Below are positions 26,863-35,222 of a DNA stretch of 49,052 bases, in pieces; the stretch's first letter is position 1; every line of letters begins with the position of its first letter. Position numbers and translations under genes: made by a program. The stretch comes from Nitrospirota bacterium (lineage in GTDB: Bacteria > JACPQY01): positions 1 through 49,052 of the forward strand of contig JACPQY010000036.1 of assembly GCA_016190245.1 (NCBI GenBank). The letters run 5' to 3'. The notes beneath the pieces were generated by a model that was given only the letters and a program-made list of their open reading frames with translations, did no database searches and was not told the origin of the DNA.

Positions 26863-28863
26863 ATGAAACACTCGGACTACTTGCTTCGGGCATTGGCGCT
26901 TGTCGCCGTTCTATCTGTGGCCTCTTGCAGCGGCGACGACGATGGGGGTGGGGGCGGAGACATCGCGAGCGACATCGGCGACGTCAAAGCGAAGCCGACA
27001 GACAAGAGCGCGCAGCAGAACCTTCTCAAGGCTCTGGCCGGCGCCACCGCGGCGGACCTCAAGACGGACGGGAACAAGAACGGTAAGGCCGACGGCCTCG
27101 ACGTCATCGAGCTCGCCAAGCTTCGGATCGTGCAGGCCCCCGACGAACAGCCGGACTCGAGTCAGAAGGAAAGCGGCAAGACCTACACCCAGGTCCTCTT
27201 GGACCGGGTGATCGCGCTCAATGCGAGCGAGGAACAAGTCAATGAAGCCCGCTTCACCCAGGCCATGTACACCGTCGGCCAGGCCTTGGAGCCGATCGGG
27301 AGCATCACGAGCCTCGTCGGTGGCATGGGAGGGAGCGATTCCGGCGCGAGCGGCGGCTCCGACGCCCTCGCCGGCCTCGATCTGAGCGCCGTGCTCCCCC
27401 TCCTCACGAGCCTCCTCGATCCGACCACCAAGTGCGCGGACGGCGGGCTCGCCAAGTGCGGTAAGGATATCTCCGACGCGATCAAGGGAATGGGCACGGC
27501 CGTCTCCGGCACGTACACCCTCCCGGCCGAGGTCACGCTCACCGTGTCGAACAACCAGGTCGCCCTCGGCGGAACCTACAACGAGGCGTCCCTGCGGGCG
27601 CTCGCAGCCGTGGGCGAGGTCCTGAATTCCCTCCTTTATTATCTGGCGGCACACATCGACCTGGCCTCCATTGTGAGCCAGGCATCCAGCCTTCTGAGCG
27701 GGTTGGACCTCAGCTTCGACACGGCCGGCCAGGTCTTCTCGACCGTGGACGCGCTGGACGGCGTCCTCATCGAGGTCTTCGAAGGCGCGATGAAGAAGGC
27801 GGCAGGGAAAGACCAGCTCAGCACCGCCCGCAGCTCCACCGGCGAGGCGCTCAAGTGGCTCAACGGCGATGGGGGCAGCAAGCCCGCCGTCGTGTCCGCT
27901 ATCGAGAAAAGCACCGCGGAGGGCCTTGTCGTGAGACTCGTGGACGCCAACAGCAATGGCGCCCTCGACGGTTGCGATTCCATCCAGATCAATCTCCAGT
28001 TCCTCTCGGACGTCCTCTCCACCCTCTACACCACCACGCCGGAGACGGGTTGCGGGGCGGTCCCGGCCAACTCGTTCCAGCTCCCCAAACAGACGGACGA
28101 GGGCAAGACCGTGGAGTACTCGAAGCTCTTCAGCGAGTCGGCCACGAGCCTCGTCCGCTTCCGGGACGCCGTGCTCGATTCCAGCAAGTCCGTCAGCATC
28201 GGCGATGTAAGCGGCGTTCTCACCGCAGCCGGCCAGGAAGCCATCCCGAACGTGGCCGCTTTCTACCCCGGCCTCGCCTTCGACGTGGGCCTCAGCTTCC
28301 TCACGCCGGCGAGCTCAGGTACGGGCAGCGCCCTCACGTTCACCATGGAGGCCGAAATCAACGAGAATGCGAACGCCTGCCCGGACGGGAAGACCGCCAA
28401 GGGCGACTACATCTGCAAGGACAAGAAAGGCACCAAGGATTGGTCGGCCAAGATCACCCGCGGCGACGGCGCCCACTTCTCGAGCGCCATCGCGGCGGAC
28501 AACATCTCCATCTCCGAGGCGATCCTCGACGCACAGGGCGCCAAAGCGGACAACTTTTTCCGCGCGTCCCTCGGCGGCGGCATTCTCCCCTACCTCAAGT
28601 TCAAGAGCGAGGACCTGAAGGGCATCGCCAAGATCGATACCAACCTCCTCAAGGAGGCGACCGACAGCACCCTCGGCGTCTGCGCCCGCAAGATCGCGCA
28701 GTCGGCGTCCGGCGCCGCCTTCGTGGCGCTGGATACGCGCACGACCAATGCGCTCATCAACTTCGCCCTCGTGCAGGGCGTCGGCTGCGGCGAGAACAGC
28801 CAGATCGGCAAGCTCTTTGCCGGCGTCTCGATGCCCTCCCTCTCCGACAAGCGAGGTGAATAG
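26863..28863 (+). CDS. Large lipoprotein with two EF-hand-like loops
   Basis: 666 aa. ATG 26863 is preferred over the adjacent TTG because GAGGAGGG (26848-26855) is correctly spaced. The lipoprotein signal ends in SVASC with Cys22, followed by an acidic/glycine tether (SGDDDGGGGGD), so it is exported and lipid-anchored. Two loops follow the EF-hand plan D-x-N-x-N-G-x-x-D-x-x-D: residues 69-80 (DGNKNGKADGLD) and 361-372 (DANSNGALDGCD). They could bind calcium and lie in similar settings. The rest is Ala/Ser/Leu-rich, predicted helical early, with several Cys (CADGGLAKCGK, CPDGKTAKGDYICKDKKG) that could form disulfides. I do not recognise the family. It has its own promoter and terminator, so it is probably monocistronic. 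Confidence 0.85.
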   Translation: MKHSDYLLRALALVAVLSVASCSGDDDGGGGGDIASDIGDVKAKPTDKSAQQNLLKALAGATAADLKTDGNKNGKADGLDVIELAKLRIVQAPDEQPDSSQKESGKTYTQVLLDRVIALNASEEQVNEARFTQAMYTVGQALEPIGSITSLVGGMGGSDSGASGGSDALAGLDLSAVLPLLTSLLDPTTKCADGGLAKCGKDISDAIKGMGTAVSGTYTLPAEVTLTVSNNQVALGGTYNEASLRALAAVGEVLNSLLYYLAAHIDLASIVSQASSLLSGLDLSFDTAGQVFSTVDALDGVLIEVFEGAMKKAAGKDQLSTARSSTGEALKWLNGDGGSKPAVVSAIEKSTAEGLVVRLVDANSNGALDGCDSIQINLQFLSDVLSTLYTTTPETGCGAVPANSFQLPKQTDEGKTVEYSKLFSESATSLVRFRDAVLDSSKSVSIGDVSGVLTAAGQEAIPNVAAFYPGLAFDVGLSFLTPASSGTGSALTFTMEAEINENANACPDGKTAKGDYICKDKKGTKDWSAKITRGDGAHFSSAIAADNISISEAILDAQGAKADNFFRASLGGGILPYLKFKSEDLKGIAKIDTNLLKEATDSTLGVCARKIAQSASGAAFVALDTRTTNALINFALVQGVGCGENSQIGKLFAGVSMPSLSDKRGE

Positions 28864-28891
28864 GCGACCTAGAAGTCAGTCATCCCACCCT

Positions 28892-28935
28892 GGCCCCGGT
28901 TCAAGCGTGCCCCTCCGCTGCCGGGGCCTTTCTTT
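28892..28935 (+). terminator. Intrinsic terminator after the lipoprotein gene
   Basis: GGCCCCGG (28892-28899) pairs perfectly with CCGGGGCC (28921-28928), with a 21-nt loop, followed directly by TTTCTTT. Confidence 0.7.
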
Positions 28936-28980
28936 GGCTGCCGGTAGGCGGCAGTCGGCACTCGAGAGGCGAGGAAGAAG

Positions 28981-30015
28981 GTGAAAGGGAAAAGGGCAAA
29001 GGAGAAAGTGAACGAACCGGGTTGGCGGTCGCACCTCGCCATCCTGCCTTTCGCCTTTGCCCTTTCACCTTTTTCCTTCATCGCCGCGTTCCTGGCTTTC
29101 ACCCTTGGCCTTTCACCTTTCCCCTCGATCGCCGCAGCCAACCCCCTCACCCTCGATACCATCGTCGCCGTCGTGAACGGCGATCCCATCACGTACTACG
29201 ACCTCAAGACCGCCTACACCTTCGCCCACATGGAAGCCGTCCCCAAGCACTTCGACCCACAATCCCAGAAATCCAAGGACTTGCGGGACTTTCTTGAGAA
29301 ATTGGTTGAAGACAAGATCATCGCTCAGGAGGTGAGCCGGAGGGGCGTTCGTGTCAGCGACGAAGAGGTGGACGCCCAGATCGCCGAGTTCCGCACGCGG
29401 TACGGCTTCACCACGGAGAAAGGCTTCGTTCAGGCCCTCGAGCAACAGGGGATGACGCTTCAGAGCTATCGCGAACGCATGACGGAGGAGATGAAGAAGC
29501 ACCGGCTGGTGGAAATGGACGTTCGGAGCCGCATCGACGTGACGGATGCCATGATCCAGGCCTACTACAGCCAGCACCGGGCCGAGTTGGCCCAGCCTGC
29601 CCGCGTGGCCCTCTCCGAGATCGTCCTGAAGAAGCCGGCCGACGGGCTGCCCAGGGTCATGGAGCGCCTCCGGGCAGGTGAGGACTTCCACGCCGTGGCG
29701 CGCGACGTCTCCCAGAGCACCGCCACCGCCTCCAAGGGGGGCCAACTGGGGATGATCGACCTGGCGGACCTCGACCTAGGCCTGCGGGCTCAGATCGAGA
29801 GGGCCCAACCAGGCTCTCTGATCGGACCGATCGAGACCGGCGAGGCGGTTCGGCTGCTGAAGGTCGATCGTGTGGAAGCGCACCGGCAGCCGCCCCTCGA
29901 CGACGTGCGCGATCGCATTTCCGAAATCCTGCTCGATGAGGCGCACCGGACGGAGCTCCGCAAGTGGATGGATGAGCTCCGTGCGCGGGCCGTCATCGAA
30001 ACGCACTGGGACTGA
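28981..30015 (+). CDS. SurA-like periplasmic peptidyl-prolyl isomerase/chaperone
   Basis: 344 aa, GTG start after GAGGAAGAAG. SurA-type proteins help outer-membrane proteins fold. Seen: a signal peptide (cleavage likely near IAAA-N, about residue 52); a SurA N-terminal domain beginning IVAVVNGDPITYYDL and continuing through LVEDKIIAQEVSRRGVRVSD; and one parvulin (PpiC) domain (about 205-305) with LSEIVLKK, LRAGEDFHAVARDVS and GGQLGMI. The usual His of the SHIL strand is replaced by Glu, so isomerase activity is doubtful. The C-terminal helix is typical. The signal peptide is encoded by a pyrimidine-rich tandem duplication (29048-29087 and 29096-29135). It heads a plus-strand run with hemX-hemA-hemC-cobA/hemD. 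Confidence 0.85.
   Translation: MKGKRAKEKVNEPGWRSHLAILPFAFALSPFSFIAAFLAFTLGLSPFPSIAAANPLTLDTIVAVVNGDPITYYDLKTAYTFAHMEAVPKHFDPQSQKSKDLRDFLEKLVEDKIIAQEVSRRGVRVSDEEVDAQIAEFRTRYGFTTEKGFVQALEQQGMTLQSYRERMTEEMKKHRLVEMDVRSRIDVTDAMIQAYYSQHRAELAQPARVALSEIVLKKPADGLPRVMERLRAGEDFHAVARDVSQSTATASKGGQLGMIDLADLDLGLRAQIERAQPGSLIGPIETGEAVRLLKVDRVEAHRQPPLDDVRDRISEILLDEAHRTELRKWMDELRARAVIETHWD
29048..29135. repeat. Tandem 40-nt duplication inside the SurA-like signal peptide
   Basis: 29048-29087 and 29096-29135 match at 33 of 40 positions, offset 48 nt, and encode PFAFALSPFSFIAA and AFTLGLSPFPSIAA. The purine-rich 28991-29007 (AAAGGGCAAAGGAGAAA) is also an inverted copy of 29049-29065 with one mismatch. Confidence 0.7.
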
Positions 30016-30070
30016 CGCTCCGCGGCGTGGTGCTTTCGGCTGTTTCAGCCTAAGATACGCAAGACTCCGC

Positions 30071-30883
30071 ATGATCAATACCTACCTCTTCCTCGCGGCA
30101 GCCGTATGCTACGCGGTGGGCGGCCTTGGCTATATCGCCTACCTCTGGCGACTCTCCGCCCCGCTCCGGAACCTGGGCCTGGGCGGCGTCCTCCTCGGCC
30201 TCTTCCTCCAACTCCTAGCCCTCGGCTGGCGCTTCTCGGAAGTGGGCTATCTGCCCATTGCGAGCTTCCACGAGGCCATGTCGTTCTTCCTCTGGTGCGT
30301 GTTGGCCGCCTTCGCGCTGCTCCAGATCCGCTATCCCCTCGCCATCCTGGGCTCGTTCCTCTCTCCCCTGGCACTCGTCTTCCTCCTGCTGGCCGTTTCC
30401 GCCTCCAAGCAGCCCTCGGCGGCCCACATCCCCGGTGGCCCCCTCTTCGCGCTGCACGTGGTGGTCTCGTTCCTCGGCGAAGGCGCCTTCGCGATCGCCT
30501 GCGCCGGGGCGGTCATGTATCTCATGCAGGAGCACTATCTCAAGCGCAAAGACTTCGGCGCCCTCTACAACCGGCTCCCGTCCCTCACCACCGTCGAGCG
30601 CCTCAACACCGCCTGCCTGTGGATGGGGTTCCTCTTTCTTACGGCCGGCGTCGGCATGGGCTTCGTGATCGCCCATCGCGAGTGGGCCGGCGCCTGGCAC
30701 TGGGATCCCAAGCTGGTCTTCAGTCTTGCCGTCTGGCTCCTCCTAGCGCTCGCGCTGGCGGCCCGCCGCCTCCAGGGCTGGAGCGGCCGCCGTTCCGCGT
30801 GGCTCATGGTCGTGACCTTCACGGCGGTGATGTTCACGCTCCTAGGCGTCAACTTCCTGAGCGACAAGCACCGTTTCGGCTGA
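30071..30883 (+). CDS. hemX: HemX/CcsA-like cytochrome c assembly membrane protein
   Basis: 270 aa from ATG 30071. Seen: about eight hydrophobic helices and the CcsA/CcmC-type features GAWHWDPKLVFSLAVWLLLA (Trp-rich haem-handling loop) and WMGFLFLTAGVGMGFV. The frame is open further upstream, but that part overlaps the end of the SurA-like gene. It lies 7 nt before hemA, as in the hemAX arrangement of many bacteria. Its role may be haem handling for cytochrome c maturation or control of HemA level; sequence alone does not decide. Confidence 0.85.
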   Translation: MINTYLFLAAAVCYAVGGLGYIAYLWRLSAPLRNLGLGGVLLGLFLQLLALGWRFSEVGYLPIASFHEAMSFFLWCVLAAFALLQIRYPLAILGSFLSPLALVFLLLAVSASKQPSAAHIPGGPLFALHVVVSFLGEGAFAIACAGAVMYLMQEHYLKRKDFGALYNRLPSLTTVERLNTACLWMGFLFLTAGVGMGFVIAHREWAGAWHWDPKLVFSLAVWLLLALALAARRLQGWSGRRSAWLMVVTFTAVMFTLLGVNFLSDKHRFG

Positions 30884-30890
30884 TTTCGGA

Positions 30891-32204
30891 ATGGACCCCA
30901 GCCTCCTCCTGGTCGGCCTCAGCCACCGCGCGACGTCCATCGAATTGCGCGAGCGGCTGTACTTCGACGAGCGGCGCGCCCGCTCCCTCCTTCGCGAGGC
31001 CAAGCAGGCGTGGCCCAACTCCACAGAGTTTGCGTTGCTCTCAACGTGCAACCGGACCGAGATCTACACGGCCACCTTGCGACCCGATGCGGCCGCCGAG
31101 GAAATCCTCTCGCGCCTCTCGATAGAGGCGCGCGGTCATGCCGGCGATGTGCGCGAGCAAGCGTACGTGAGAACCGACCCCGAGGCCCTTTCGCACCTCT
31201 TCCGGGTCACCGCCAGCCTCGATTCGATGGTGCCGGGGGAGACCCAGATTTCGGGCCAGGTGCGCGACGCCTACCGCTGGGCCGCCGAGGAGCGCACGGT
31301 CGGCCCCTATCTCCACCGCGTTTTTCAGAAAGCCCTCCATGTAGCCAAGCGCATCCGGCGCGAGACCCAGATCGGACGGCAGGTGGTCAGCCTGAGTCAC
31401 GCCGCCGTGGAACTGGCCCGCAAAGTCGAGGAAGACCTTTCAGCCCGGACCATCCTCGTCATCGGAACGGGCGAGATGGGCGAGTTGGCCGCCCGGCAGA
31501 TCGGGAAGTTCCGGCCGGCAAGGCTCCTCGTGACCAGCCGATCGCTGGACCGGGCGGCGCAACTCGCCCGCGAAGTGGCCGGCGAGCCCCGCGACATCCA
31601 CACGCTGAACCGCCTCCTCGAGGAGGCCGATGTCGTCATCGCTTCGGCCGCGGTCCCCGAGCCCCTGGTCACGACCGACCTCGTCCGCTCCGGGCTGCAG
31701 GCGCGCCGCGGGCGACCACTGGTGCTGATCGACCTCGGGATGCCTCGGAACATCGAGCCGGATGTCCACCGGCTCGAAGAGGTTTTCGTCTACAACCTGG
31801 ACGACCTCGAACGCGTGACGCGGGAGGGCCTGGCGTCACGGCGCGAGGAGGCCGTGAAGGGCGGCGAGATCATCCGCGAGGCGGTGGAGGATTTCGTCGC
31901 CCACTTGCGGGCGCTGGACCTCGATCGGTTGATCGTCGCCTTCCGGCGCAAGATGGAGGCGCTCGGCGAGGCCGAGATCCGCCGCGTCGCCGGAAGCGCG
32001 AACGGCCTTGATCCGGCCCACGCGGAGATGATGAAGGCGCTGGCCCACGGGATCGTTCAGAAGTTCCTCCACCAGCCGGTGTCTCGCCTGAAAGCCAACG
32101 CGCGCGCATCCTCCTCGAACGCGGTCCAGGACGCCGACGACCCGAAGGCGGAGTCTTTGCTCCCGGAAGCGCTCGTCGAACTGTTCGACCTCAAAGACGT
32201 CTGA
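30891..32204 (+). CDS. hemA: Glutamyl-tRNA reductase
   Basis: 437 aa. It makes glutamate-1-semialdehyde from Glu-tRNA(Glu), the first committed step of the C5 haem pathway, in the cytoplasm. Seen: N-terminal LLVGLSHRATSIELRERL, catalytic Cys53 in LLSTCNRTEIY, the substrate-pocket motif GETQISGQVRDAY, the NADPH-binding VIGTGEMGELAARQI, DLGMPRNIEP and a C-terminal dimerisation helix. Length is normal. It starts 7 nt after hemX and ends 3 nt before hemC, so it is co-transcribed. Its product is used by HemL, encoded on the opposite strand at 36278-37603. Confidence 0.97.
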   Translation: MDPSLLLVGLSHRATSIELRERLYFDERRARSLLREAKQAWPNSTEFALLSTCNRTEIYTATLRPDAAAEEILSRLSIEARGHAGDVREQAYVRTDPEALSHLFRVTASLDSMVPGETQISGQVRDAYRWAAEERTVGPYLHRVFQKALHVAKRIRRETQIGRQVVSLSHAAVELARKVEEDLSARTILVIGTGEMGELAARQIGKFRPARLLVTSRSLDRAAQLAREVAGEPRDIHTLNRLLEEADVVIASAAVPEPLVTTDLVRSGLQARRGRPLVLIDLGMPRNIEPDVHRLEEVFVYNLDDLERVTREGLASRREEAVKGGEIIREAVEDFVAHLRALDLDRLIVAFRRKMEALGEAEIRRVAGSANGLDPAHAEMMKALAHGIVQKFLHQPVSRLKANARASSSNAVQDADDPKAESLLPEALVELFDLKDV

Positions 32205-32207
32205 TCC

Positions 32208-33122
32208 GTGCCCATCATCGGGACGCGAGGGAGCAACCTCGCCCTCACACAGGCCAGAGCGGTACAGGCCGCGCTCGCCGGGTCTTTCCCCGCCATCTCG
32301 TTCGAGATCAAGGTGATTCACACCCAGGCGGATCGTCTCCCGGCCGCCTCGCTGGCGGACCTGGGCGGCAAGGGCCTTTTCATCAAGGAGATCGAAGAGG
32401 CCCTCCTGCAGGGTCAGATCGATCTGGGTGTCCACAGCCTGAAGGACATGATGGTGGACACCACGCCGGGTCTCTCCATCCTGGCCGTCACGGCGCGTGA
32501 GGACCCGCGCGACTGCCTCGTGTCGAGGACCGGCCGGGCCCTGGGCGACCTCCCCGCGGGCTCCGTGATCGGCACATCGAGTCTGAGGCGGAAGCTCCTC
32601 GCCCACCACCTTCGCCCGGACCTGAACTACGTGCCCATCCGCGGCAATATCGAGACGCGCCTGCGGAAAGTATCTGAAGGCGTGGTGGACGGCACGATCA
32701 TGGCCATGGCCGCGCTCCATCGCCTCGGCTGCGGATCGGCTCCGTCTGATGTGTTCGATCCGGATGTCTTCGTGCCCGCCGCCGGTCAGGGCTCCCTTGC
32801 CGTGGAGGGGCGCACGGCAGACGAGCAGGCCGCCCGATGGGCGGCTGTCGTGCAGGACAGCGACGCGCAGATCCGTTGGGAAAGCGAACGCGCTCTCCTG
32901 CACCGGCTCGGAGGGGGCTGCCGAGTCCCGATCGGCGCCCACGCACGCGTCCGGGACGGACGACTTTTCATGAAGGCGGTCAAGGGGACGGACGAACGTT
33001 CCCCACTGATTCGCGTCGAGGGCTGGGGAACATGCAACGAACCGGCGGCGCTGGGTCTGCAACTCGCGGACGCTATCCTTGATCGCGAGCGCCGGCTCAC
33101 CGCCGGGGCCGCCGCTCCGTGA
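32208..33122 (+). CDS. hemC: Porphobilinogen deaminase (hydroxymethylbilane synthase)
   Basis: 304 aa, GTG start 3 nt after the hemA stop. It joins four porphobilinogens into hydroxymethylbilane. Seen: GTRGSNLALTQA at the N-terminus, GGKGLFIKEIEEAL, the active-site stretch DLGVHSLKDMM, GTSSLRRKL, and Cys238 in LGGGCRVPIGAHA, which carries the dipyrromethane cofactor. Length is normal. Its TGA overlaps the GTG of the next gene (GTGA), indicating translational coupling. Confidence 0.97.
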   Translation: MPIIGTRGSNLALTQARAVQAALAGSFPAISFEIKVIHTQADRLPAASLADLGGKGLFIKEIEEALLQGQIDLGVHSLKDMMVDTTPGLSILAVTAREDPRDCLVSRTGRALGDLPAGSVIGTSSLRRKLLAHHLRPDLNYVPIRGNIETRLRKVSEGVVDGTIMAMAALHRLGCGSAPSDVFDPDVFVPAAGQGSLAVEGRTADEQAARWAAVVQDSDAQIRWESERALLHRLGGGCRVPIGAHARVRDGRLFMKAVKGTDERSPLIRVEGWGTCNEPAALGLQLADAILDRERRLTAGAAAP

Positions 33123-34732
33123 GACCTGCCGGCATCGTCTACCTCGTCGGGGCCGGCCCGGGCGATCCGAAGCTCATCACGCTGCGCGGAATGGAGTGTT
33201 TGAGGAAGGCCGACGTCGTGCTCTATGACGCCCTCGTGCCCCGCGCCCTGCTGGCTGAGGTCCGCGAAGGGGCTACCGTTCAGCACGTCGGCTCCCGCTT
33301 CGGTGAAAGCCGCGCCGCAAAGCGCCGACGCCGCGCACGCATCCAGCAACTCATGGCGGCCCATGCCCGGCGGGGCCGCGTCGTCGTCCGCCTCAAGGGC
33401 GGAGATCCCTTCGTCTTCGGGCGCGGGGGGGAGGAAGCGGAATTCCTCCATCGGAATCGAGTGAACTTCGAAGTCGTTCCCGGCGTAACCTCAGCCGTCG
33501 CCGTCCCCTCCTCGGCCGGCATCCCGGCAACCCACAGGAACCTTTCCTCCGCCCTCCTGGTCTTGACAGGCCACAAGGGCAGCGCCCGCAACGACAAGGC
33601 CCCTTCCGCGCAAGATGTGGCCGCCTTCCGTGGCACGGTAGTGTACCTGATGGGACTGCACTCGCTCGATCGCATCGCCCGCGAGCTCCTCGCCGCCGGG
33701 ATGCCACCGAACCGGCCCGCGGCGGCCATCCAATGGGGAACAACCGCGGATCAGAAGGTAGTCCGCTCCCCCGTTCGCGACCTCGCGTTGCGGGCCAAGA
33801 CCGCCGGGATCGACAGCCCCGCGATCGTCGTCGTCGGCCCGGTCGTGACCCTTTCGGAACGGCTGAACTGGTTCGAACGCAAGCCCCTGTTCGGCGTCAG
33901 CGTCGTCGTGACGCGTCCGCTCGAACAGTCGCGGGCGATGGTAGAGGCCCTCGAGGAGGCGGGAGCGCGGGTCACGGCATGCCCCACGATTCGCGTGCAG
34001 GCCCTTCGCGAAGGCGCCCCCCTCCGCCGGGCCCTCCGCGAACTGGAGACGTACGACTACGTCATCTTCACGAGCGCCAACGGCGTACGGTACTTCTTCG
34101 AAGCGATGGAGAGGATCGGCCGGGACGCGCGTGCGATGTCCCGCGCGCGCATGGTGGCCATCGGGCCCGAAACCGCCCGAGCCATCGAGGCCCGCGGCAT
34201 TCGGACGGATATCCGGGCAGACGAGTTCGTGGCGGAGGGGATCCTGAAAAAGCTGGGGGCTCGGAGGCTCGCGGGGAAACGCATTCTCATACCCCGCGCA
34301 CTCGATGCGCGCGAAGTTCTGCCGGACACGCTCCGGGCGCGGGGCGCGCGCGTGGACGTGATTCCGATGTATCGAACGCTCACCGAACCCGGCCTGGCTG
34401 CGAGGCTGCGGCGCCTGCTCGCCGATACGCGGATCGACTGCGTGACCTTCACGAGCTCTTCGACCGTCCGCGCGTTCTTCGAGAAGGCCCCGCGAGGCCT
34501 GATGCGCCGCGCCCCGTGCATGGCGCCTAACCGCGTTCGGCGTGGCATACGGGGCCGCGCTTCGCCACGATGGGTGGCCGCCTGCATCGGCCCCGTCACC
34601 GCCCGCGCCCTGCGCGAATACCACCGGGGCCCCACGCTCGTCGCGAAGTCCTATGCGGCGGCCGGGCTGGTGGACGAGATTATTCGGTACTTCCGCCCTC
34701 GCCGCCGGCCGCCTCGGCGATCGGGAGGGTGA
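33119..34732 (+). CDS. cobA-hemD: Uroporphyrinogen-III C-methyltransferase / uroporphyrinogen-III synthase fusion
   Basis: 537 aa, GTG start overlapping hemC by 4 nt. The N-terminal half (1-245) is an SUMT: VYLVGAGPGDP, RLKGGDPFVFGRGGEE, PGVTSAVAVPSSAGIPATHR and GHKG. The C-terminal half (about 255-530) is HemD: VVVTRPLEQS, FTSANGVRYFF, IGPETARAIEARG and TFTSSSTVRAFF. One protein thus closes uroporphyrinogen III and methylates it to precorrin-2, feeding sirohaem/cobalamin-type products as well as haem. This fusion is known in several lineages. A Cys/Arg-rich insert (RRAPCMAPNRVRRGIRG) interrupts the C-terminal HemD lobe. The last 53 nt overlap the convergent ridA-like gene. Confidence 0.95.
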   Translation: MRPAGIVYLVGAGPGDPKLITLRGMECLRKADVVLYDALVPRALLAEVREGATVQHVGSRFGESRAAKRRRRARIQQLMAAHARRGRVVVRLKGGDPFVFGRGGEEAEFLHRNRVNFEVVPGVTSAVAVPSSAGIPATHRNLSSALLVLTGHKGSARNDKAPSAQDVAAFRGTVVYLMGLHSLDRIARELLAAGMPPNRPAAAIQWGTTADQKVVRSPVRDLALRAKTAGIDSPAIVVVGPVVTLSERLNWFERKPLFGVSVVVTRPLEQSRAMVEALEEAGARVTACPTIRVQALREGAPLRRALRELETYDYVIFTSANGVRYFFEAMERIGRDARAMSRARMVAIGPETARAIEARGIRTDIRADEFVAEGILKKLGARRLAGKRILIPRALDAREVLPDTLRARGARVDVIPMYRTLTEPGLAARLRRLLADTRIDCVTFTSSSTVRAFFEKAPRGLMRRAPCMAPNRVRRGIRGRASPRWVAACIGPVTARALREYHRGPTLVAKSYAAAGLVDEIIRYFRPRRRPPRRSGG

Positions 34733-35207
34733 GAGGTTCCGCGACGTAGGCCCGATACTCGAAAATCACCTCGATCTCGACGGCCGCCCCGAGCGGCAGT
34801 TCGGCCACGCCCACCGCCACACGCGCGTGCTTCCCGCGGTTGCCCAGGACTTGGACGAGTAGATCGGACGCCCCGTTGACCACCTTGGCGATGTCTGAAA
34901 AATCCTTCGCCGCGCGCACGTAGCCTGCCACCCTCACCGTGCGCCGGATCTGTTCGAGGTCGCCGAATTCCTGGTGGAACACCCCCAGGGCGTGCAGGGC
35001 GCACAGTCGGGCGGCCTGATACGCCTCCTCCACCGTCACGTTCTCTCCCACGCGCCCCTTGGCCGTCACCTTCCCATCCTCGATGGGAAGTTGCCCGGAG
35101 ACGTACACGAACCGCCCCGCCTTGAGGAGCGGCACGTAGTTACCGGCGGGCCGGGGCGCGCTCGGGAGGACGATCCCTGTCTTTCGGAGACGGTCTGCGA
35201 TGCTCAC
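34680..35207 (-). CDS. RidA/YjgF-family protein
   Basis: 175 aa, GTG start with AAAGGA upstream. RidA proteins hydrolyse reactive enamine/imine intermediates. Seen: RFVYVSGQLPIEDGKV, QAARLCALHALGVF, VRVAGYVRAAKDF and HARVAVGVAELPLGAAVEIE, which holds the conserved Arg and Glu region. It is longer than classical RidA (about 130 aa), fitting the YjgF subgroup with an extra N-terminal helix. It lies 15 nt after mtnA on the same strand. Its 3' end overlaps cobA-hemD by 53 nt tail to tail. Confidence 0.9.
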   Translation of the reverse strand: MSIADRLRKTGIVLPSAPRPAGNYVPLLKAGRFVYVSGQLPIEDGKVTAKGRVGENVTVEEAYQAARLCALHALGVFHQEFGDLEQIRRTVRVAGYVRAAKDFSDIAKVVNGASDLLVQVLGNRGKHARVAVGVAELPLGAAVEIEVIFEYRAYVAEPLTLPIAEAAGGEGGSTE

Positions 35208-35222
35208 CCCGCACCTATCCTT

